DNA from: Cytophagales bacterium
GTDB taxonomy: Bacteria; Bacteroidota; Bacteroidia; Cytophagales; Cyclobacteriaceae
NCBI GenBank assembly: GCA_017303795.1
Contig: JAFLBR010000017.1
Location: 1-64,000, forward strand
Direction of reading: 5' to 3'
Length of the DNA: 64,000 nucleotides
Shown here: piece by piece, positions 59,647 to 64,000 of the stretch
How positions within the stretch are numbered: position 1 is the stretch's first letter
How the letters are laid out: every line of letters starts with the position of its first letter
The notes under the pieces: model-generated
The model's database searches: none
Told to the model about the DNA's origin: nothing
The model's input: only the letters and a program-made list of their open reading frames with translations
Program-made: the position numbers and the translations under genes

Positions 59647-59865
59647 AGCACAAGATTAGTAGAGGAAAAACACAATCGATCTATAATTAACACATGAGTT
59701 GGCATAGGTGTGGACGACCACCCAAACTTATAAATGACTAATACTCAATAGACCAAAATTTTTCACCCATAACTACACCATTCCTCTCATCAAATTTTGC
59801 TTTCCAGGTGCATAACAAAAATGCTCTTTTGTGCTTGCAATACGACTAATCTAATTCCACCATCC

Positions 59866-62679
59866 ATGTTAAGAAAAATTGTTTTACTGGTTTTTGTGCT
59901 AGCATTCCAGCTAAGTCTGGTAGCGCAAACCGTACCAACTCCTAAAGAGCACTTTGGTTTTGAAATTGGCGACAACTATATGTTGGCCACCTACACACAA
60001 ACCGAAGCTTATTTCAAGAAACTCGCGGCCGCATCCGACAGGGTAAAACTCACCAGCATCGGTGTTACCGAAGAAGGTCGCCAGCAGTACATGCTGATTG
60101 TGACTTCATCCGAAAATCACAAACAACTCGATCGCTACAAAGATATTTCGGTAAAGATGGCGCGTGCCGAAGGCATTACTGATGCACAAGCCAAAGCTAT
60201 GGCTGCTGAAGGCAAAGCCATTGTGTGGATTGATGGTGGACTTCATGCCACCGAGGTGGTAGGTACACATCAATTGATTGAAATTTTATATAAAGTAGTA
60301 AGCGGCACCGATGCTGAAACGCTCCGCATTCTCGATAAAGTTGTGATTTTGTTTGTACACGCCAATCCCGATGGACAAGAGTTGGTTTCCGATTGGTATA
60401 TGCGCAACCCGGTTCCCGAAAAAAGATCGACACAACATTTGCCCCGCATGTATCAGAAATACATTGGTCATGATAACAACCGCGACTTTTTTATCATGAA
60501 CATGAAAGAGACGCAGAACATGGGTCGCCAATTGTTCGTAGAGTGGATTCCACAAATTATGTATAACCACCATCAATCAGGTCCTGCTGGTTCAGTATTG
60601 GCTGGTCCTCCATATCGCGATCCGTTCAACTATGTTTTCGATCCGCTAATGGTTACCGGCATTGATGCAGTAGGTGCTTCGATGGTGAATCGGTTGAATG
60701 CAGAAAACAAACCTGGTTATACGCGTTTGGGTGGATCGGTATTTTCTACCTGGTATAACGGAGGCTTGCGCACCACCACACACTTTCACAACATGATTGG
60801 TTTGTTAACAGAAATTGTAGGCGGCCCTAATCCCAGCGATATTCCTGTGGTGACTTCGCGGTTGGTTCCTAACAACAATACACCGTTTCCGGTAACACCT
60901 CAAAAGTGGTATTTCAAAAATGCCATTGATTACTCCATGTCATTAAACTATTCGGTGCTGGATTATGCAGCCCGTCACAGCGATCAGTTATTATACAACA
61001 TTTATAAAATGGGTAAGAATTCTATTGATCGCGGCAGTGCCGATTATTGGACACCCTATCCTGCCAAGGTAGAAGCAATTAGTACTGCATTTAAAAATAA
61101 ACCTAAGAAAGCAAACGAAACTGCTGGCCCAGGTTCTGCAAACTCAACTATCTCTATAAATTTTTACGACAGCATTTTTAAAGCTCCGGTAAAACGCGAT
61201 GCGCGTGGATATGTTATTCCTGCTGATCAAGCTGATTTCCCTACGGCCGTAAAATTTGTGAACGCGTTGATCAAAACCGGTATTCGGGTAGAGAAAGCGA
61301 AATCTGATTTTACAGTTAACAATAAAAAATATCCTGCAGGATCGTACATCGTAAAAAACAATCAGGCATTTCGTCCGCATGTAATTGATATGTTCGATCC
61401 ACAAGATCACCCGAACGATTTTCAATATCCAGGTGGCCCACCTGTGCGTCCTTACGATGCGGCAGGTTGGACATTGGCGTATCAGATGGGTGTTAAGTTC
61501 GATCGTTTTCTCGATGACTTTACCGGCCCGTTTGAACAAGTGCCTTACGGTGAATTACAAAACCCGGTTGCTAAACTGGATGGATTGTCATCGGCAGGTG
61601 GTTATGTGTTGAACGCAAAAGCCAACAATGCATTTATAGCAGTAAATGATTTATTGAAAGCTGGCGTAACCGTGTATCGTTTACCGGATGGTGTGAGCGG
61701 AAATTCTAAAATACCAACCGGAAGTTTTTATGTGCCAGCCGGAAGTAAAGCCAAACAAGTATTGGAGAAAAGCGGAGCAGAGTTGGGCCTGGTAGTAACC
61801 GGTGTTTCTAAAGCTCCGGGTACGTTGGCTAAAGTTACAGCGCCACGCATTGCCTTGTGGGATACATATGGCGGTTCCATGCCTTCGGGTTGGGTGCGTT
61901 GGTTAATGGAGCAATATCGTTTTGATGCTGATATTATTTATGCGAAGGATATTGATGCCGGTGATCTGAAGAGAAAATATGATGTAATTGTTTTTGTTAC
62001 GCGGGCTATACCAGCAGCCCCACAAACCGGTGCCGATAACGATCCGTATGCTGCTTTTATGCGCAACCAGCGCGGCCCGAAGGAAGAAGAAATTCCAACT
62101 GAGTATCATAAAACGATGGGCAGCATTACTGCGGATAAATCGGTGCCACAACTCAAGAAATTTTTAGAGGCTGGTGGAAAGATTGTAACCATTGGTACCA
62201 GTGCTAACCTGGCTTATCACTTAGGGTTGCCAGTAAAAAATGCCCTGACTGAAATTGGCAACAACGGACAAGAGCGGAGCATTCCCAACGACAAATACTA
62301 TGTGCCCGGAAGTGTGTTGCGTGTAAACATGGATTCTACGCAAAGCGCTACGTGGGGCATGAGTAATCAGGCCGATGTGTATTTCGATAACAGTCCGGTG
62401 TTTAAACTGGCGCCTGAAGCAGTGGTGCAAGGAAAAGTAAAACCGTTAATGTGGTTTGGCGAAGAGAACCCGTTGCGCAGTGGTTGGGTGTGGGGCGCTA
62501 ACTATCTGAAAGGTGGAGTGCTTGCATTTGAAGCGCCTGTAGGGAAAGGAAAGCTATATGCGTTTACACCGGAGATTACGTTCCGCGCACAAGCGCAAGG
62601 CACCTTTAAGTTGTTGTTTAATGAGTTGGTTACAACAGAAGAAGTGCCGATGAATGTGAAGCTGGATAAGAAAAAATAG
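59866..62679 (+). CDS. M14-family zinc carboxypeptidase, exported
   Basis: A 937-residue protein with a signal peptide (cleavage after LVAQ). The M14 metallopeptidase domain (about residues 30-330) has the zinc ligands His127 and Glu130 in GGLHATE and a histidine at 235/236 in YNHHQSG. A long C-terminal region (about 340-937) includes a flavodoxin-like segment (ALWDTYGGSMPSGW, about 660-800) and ends in a lysine-rich tail. Such proteins trim peptides outside the cell. I choose the ATG at 59866 because the signal peptide starts there. A terminator follows. Confidence 0.87.
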   Translation: MLRKIVLLVFVLAFQLSLVAQTVPTPKEHFGFEIGDNYMLATYTQTEAYFKKLAAASDRVKLTSIGVTEEGRQQYMLIVTSSENHKQLDRYKDISVKMARAEGITDAQAKAMAAEGKAIVWIDGGLHATEVVGTHQLIEILYKVVSGTDAETLRILDKVVILFVHANPDGQELVSDWYMRNPVPEKRSTQHLPRMYQKYIGHDNNRDFFIMNMKETQNMGRQLFVEWIPQIMYNHHQSGPAGSVLAGPPYRDPFNYVFDPLMVTGIDAVGASMVNRLNAENKPGYTRLGGSVFSTWYNGGLRTTTHFHNMIGLLTEIVGGPNPSDIPVVTSRLVPNNNTPFPVTPQKWYFKNAIDYSMSLNYSVLDYAARHSDQLLYNIYKMGKNSIDRGSADYWTPYPAKVEAISTAFKNKPKKANETAGPGSANSTISINFYDSIFKAPVKRDARGYVIPADQADFPTAVKFVNALIKTGIRVEKAKSDFTVNNKKYPAGSYIVKNNQAFRPHVIDMFDPQDHPNDFQYPGGPPVRPYDAAGWTLAYQMGVKFDRFLDDFTGPFEQVPYGELQNPVAKLDGLSSAGGYVLNAKANNAFIAVNDLLKAGVTVYRLPDGVSGNSKIPTGSFYVPAGSKAKQVLEKSGAELGLVVTGVSKAPGTLAKVTAPRIALWDTYGGSMPSGWVRWLMEQYRFDADIIYAKDIDAGDLKRKYDVIVFVTRAIPAAPQTGADNDPYAAFMRNQRGPKEEEIPTEYHKTMGSITADKSVPQLKKFLEAGGKIVTIGTSANLAYHLGLPVKNALTEIGNNGQERSIPNDKYYVPGSVLRVNMDSTQSATWGMSNQADVYFDNSPVFKLAPEAVVQGKVKPLMWFGEENPLRSGWVWGANYLKGGVLAFEAPVGKGKLYAFTPEITFRAQAQGTFKLLFNELVTTEEVPMNVKLDKKK

Positions 62680-62690
62680 TTCATCACTGT

Positions 62691-62738
62691 CTTGAAATGA
62701 AAATCCCGGGTGATGAGCCTGGGATTTTTTGTTTCAAG
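62691..62738 (+). terminator. Terminator after the M14 gene
   Basis: AAATCCC/GGGATTT forms the core stem with an outer CTTGAAA/TTTCAAG pair, and TTTTTT follows the core. It can act for the M14 transcript and, as a symmetric hairpin, for the convergent membrane protein gene. Confidence 0.8.
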
Positions 62739-62778
62739 AATACAATCTTCGAAGAGATAATAAAGATGAATTGAAAGG

Positions 62779-63207
62779 CTAACGGAAATCTTCCCCAAAA
62801 AACCAATAACCAGTTTCAACTACCTTAACGGAATAAGGATTTTTCATATAGAATATATTATCCCCGTGTGTAATGCTCATCCAAAAGAGTGTTGTTGCAA
62901 CGATGAATCCGCTTATACTCAATAGAAATACTGAAGCCACTTTCGGGATACTTATTATTCTATAATACCTATTGATGGCGTATGTCAGAACAAACCAGAA
63001 AGCAAAATAAACGATTAAGTCAAGTAACAATTCGGTTATAAATATTTGGAGGGACAACGATGTGTGCCATCCCGAGCAAACATAAGGGAAAGGAAATCCT
63101 GTGAAGATATCGGTAAGTTCATTAGTGTCTATATGCCACCATTTGGTAAATGTCGCAAAGGAGATTACCGTTAAAGGAATAACTAATTTCCAAAGTAAAG
63201 TTTTCAT
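62779..63207 (-). CDS. Hypothetical membrane protein
   Basis: A 142-residue protein with three to four hydrophobic segments (residues about 5-20, 48-75, 90-112) and a C-terminal loop ending GYWFFGEDFR. I do not recognise it. It is convergent with the M14 gene across the terminator hairpin and divergent from the M13 gene. Its AT-rich, Trp/Phe-rich composition differs from its neighbours. Confidence 0.55.
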   Translation of the reverse strand: MKTLLWKLVIPLTVISFATFTKWWHIDTNELTDIFTGFPFPYVCSGWHTSLSLQIFITELLLDLIVYFAFWFVLTYAINRYYRIISIPKVASVFLLSISGFIVATTLFWMSITHGDNIFYMKNPYSVKVVETGYWFFGEDFR

Positions 63208-63374
63208 TGGTTCTAAAATACAAGATAGTAGAGAATAGTGTTTCCTCCGCCTAAAACAATTTTTAATAAACTCTGTAGCTGGTATAAACCAGATTTTAAC
63301 CGCTTAAACATTCTTATCGAAATCTGGGTAATTCATCCTTAACTTTCAATTAAGTATAGCAAAATCCTAAAGCC

Positions 63375-64000
63375 ATGAAAAAACTCTTTTACTTTTTGCC
63401 GATTCTGCTGCTGGCAGCCGCGTGCAACCAAACCAAAAAAAAACATGTGGTTGTTACCGGCATAGATGCAACCAAAAAACCGGGCGATGATTTCTTTATG
63501 TATGTAAACGGCATCTGGTACGACAGTGCGAAGATACCCGGCACACAATCGGGCGTGGGCTCGTATTCGTTTATGAATTACCCGCAACGTATTCGTCTGC
63601 AGGGAATTTTAGATAGCGTGTCGCGAGCGAACAATACGGCTGGGAGCATTGAACAAAAGGTGGCTGACTTTTACCTGGCGGGCATGGATACGGCAACCAT
63701 CAACCAACGAGGATACGAACCCATTAAGCCAACGCTGGCGCAAATCGATGCGATCAACAATGTTTCTGCCTTGTTGAAGTTTGTGGCTGAGCAAGAGAAG
63801 GTAGGCAACAGTTCCATTATTGCATTTCGCGTGGGGCCGGATGTAAAGAAAAGTTCAATCAACATTGGCCAGCTTTCGCAAACCGGCACCGGTTTACCAG
63901 AAAAAGGATATTATTTTAAAGATGATGCGCCAACGGCTAAGGTGCAGGATGCTTATAAAAAATATACGGCAACATTATTTGAACTAATTGGCACCGATGC
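63375..64000 (+). CDS. M13-family metallopeptidase (neprilysin-like), 5' part only
   Basis: Only the first 208 codons lie in the window. The lipobox LLAAAC (Cys17) marks a lipoprotein. The opening of the M13 N-terminal domain is clear: KPGDDFFMYVNGIWYDSAKIP, then SVSRANNTAGSIEQKVADFYLAGMD. The zinc-binding HExxH domain lies beyond the right edge. Members degrade peptides outside the cytoplasm. A TAACTTTC -7-like box lies about 30 bases before the ATG. The frame is open to the window end. Confidence 0.85.
   Translation, partial: MKKLFYFLPILLLAAACNQTKKKHVVVTGIDATKKPGDDFFMYVNGIWYDSAKIPGTQSGVGSYSFMNYPQRIRLQGILDSVSRANNTAGSIEQKVADFYLAGMDTATINQRGYEPIKPTLAQIDAINNVSALLKFVAEQEKVGNSSIIAFRVGPDVKKSSINIGQLSQTGTGLPEKGYYFKDDAPTAKVQDAYKKYTATLFELIGTD

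Noticed and set aside
59647..59865. A promoter for the M14 gene
   Set aside because: No TAnnTTTG box with a properly spaced TTG can be seen; I therefore list none.
1..64000. tRNA, rRNA and CRISPR arrays
   Set aside because: I looked through the spacers; none is large enough for rRNA, I see no cloverleaf with T-loop consensus, and there are no regularly spaced direct repeats.

Overview
The window comes from a member of the Bacteroidota, most likely a Cytophagales-type aerobe. The signs are near-consensus phylum promoters (TTG at -33, TAnnTTTG at -7, about 19 bases apart), often only a few bases from the start codon. Others are a type IX secretion sorting domain, many lipoproteins and Tat signals, a FecA-like TonB-dependent receptor, a class III PLP-fold arginine decarboxylase and a moderate GC content near 43%. 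I see no rRNA, tRNA or CRISPR array. The taxonomy is inferred from gene content, not from a marker-gene search.

Left edge (1-1470) is a short accessory patch: the end of an IS3-family element that cuts into a gene, then two AT-richer genes of unknown function. From 1471 to about 10.1 kb the genes are mostly housekeeping: murI, fabI, ispE, a tgt-lptG/F-EamA operon, a membrane glycosyltransferase overlapping an ECF sigma factor gene, and a DUF6922/AbiEii antitoxin-toxin-like pair. At 10.2-15.6 kb an outer-membrane protein, a haloperoxidase/PAP2-like lipoprotein and a FecA-like TonB receptor form an operon. At 15.6-19.0 kb lies the three-gene ATP-grasp / alpha-E / transglutaminase operon, a predicted but uncharacterised peptide-synthesis system. 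CrcB and a K+/H+ antiporter follow.

The stretch from 21 to 44.7 kb is mixed. It holds rsmG, a T9SS-sorted protein paired with a C1q-like protein, plsC, two Tat-exported sugar-metabolism-like proteins with matching upstream repeats, an SUMF1-like protein and an RNA methyltransferase. It also holds a TPR-CHAT protease-like protein, a GH32 hydrolase with a histidine kinase, folA, fmt, a DUF4143 ATPase bracketed by near-identical palindromes, nth, a NamZ-like muramidase and a LolC/E-type permease.

The most coherent regulatory unit is 44.8-50.0 kb. A small exported PepSY-like protein is preceded by a sigma-54-type promoter (GG-N10-GC) and, about 96 bases upstream of the expected transcription start, a 15-bp palindrome. 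The next gene is an NtrC-like sigma-54 activator, and convergent with it is a hybrid histidine kinase carrying REC and Hpt domains. Together they look like a complete phosphorelay with its own target.

The right part (50-64 kb) holds a MarR-GNAT pair with a clear operator on its promoter, a dolichol-phosphate-mannose-synthase-like transferase, a HAD phosphatase whose zinc cysteines are all serines, and arginine decarboxylase divergent from an arginase/agmatinase gene. The latter is preceded by a riboswitch-like structured leader. Several exported hydrolases follow (a class C beta-lactamase-type serine hydrolase, an M14 carboxypeptidase and a partial M13 metallopeptidase).
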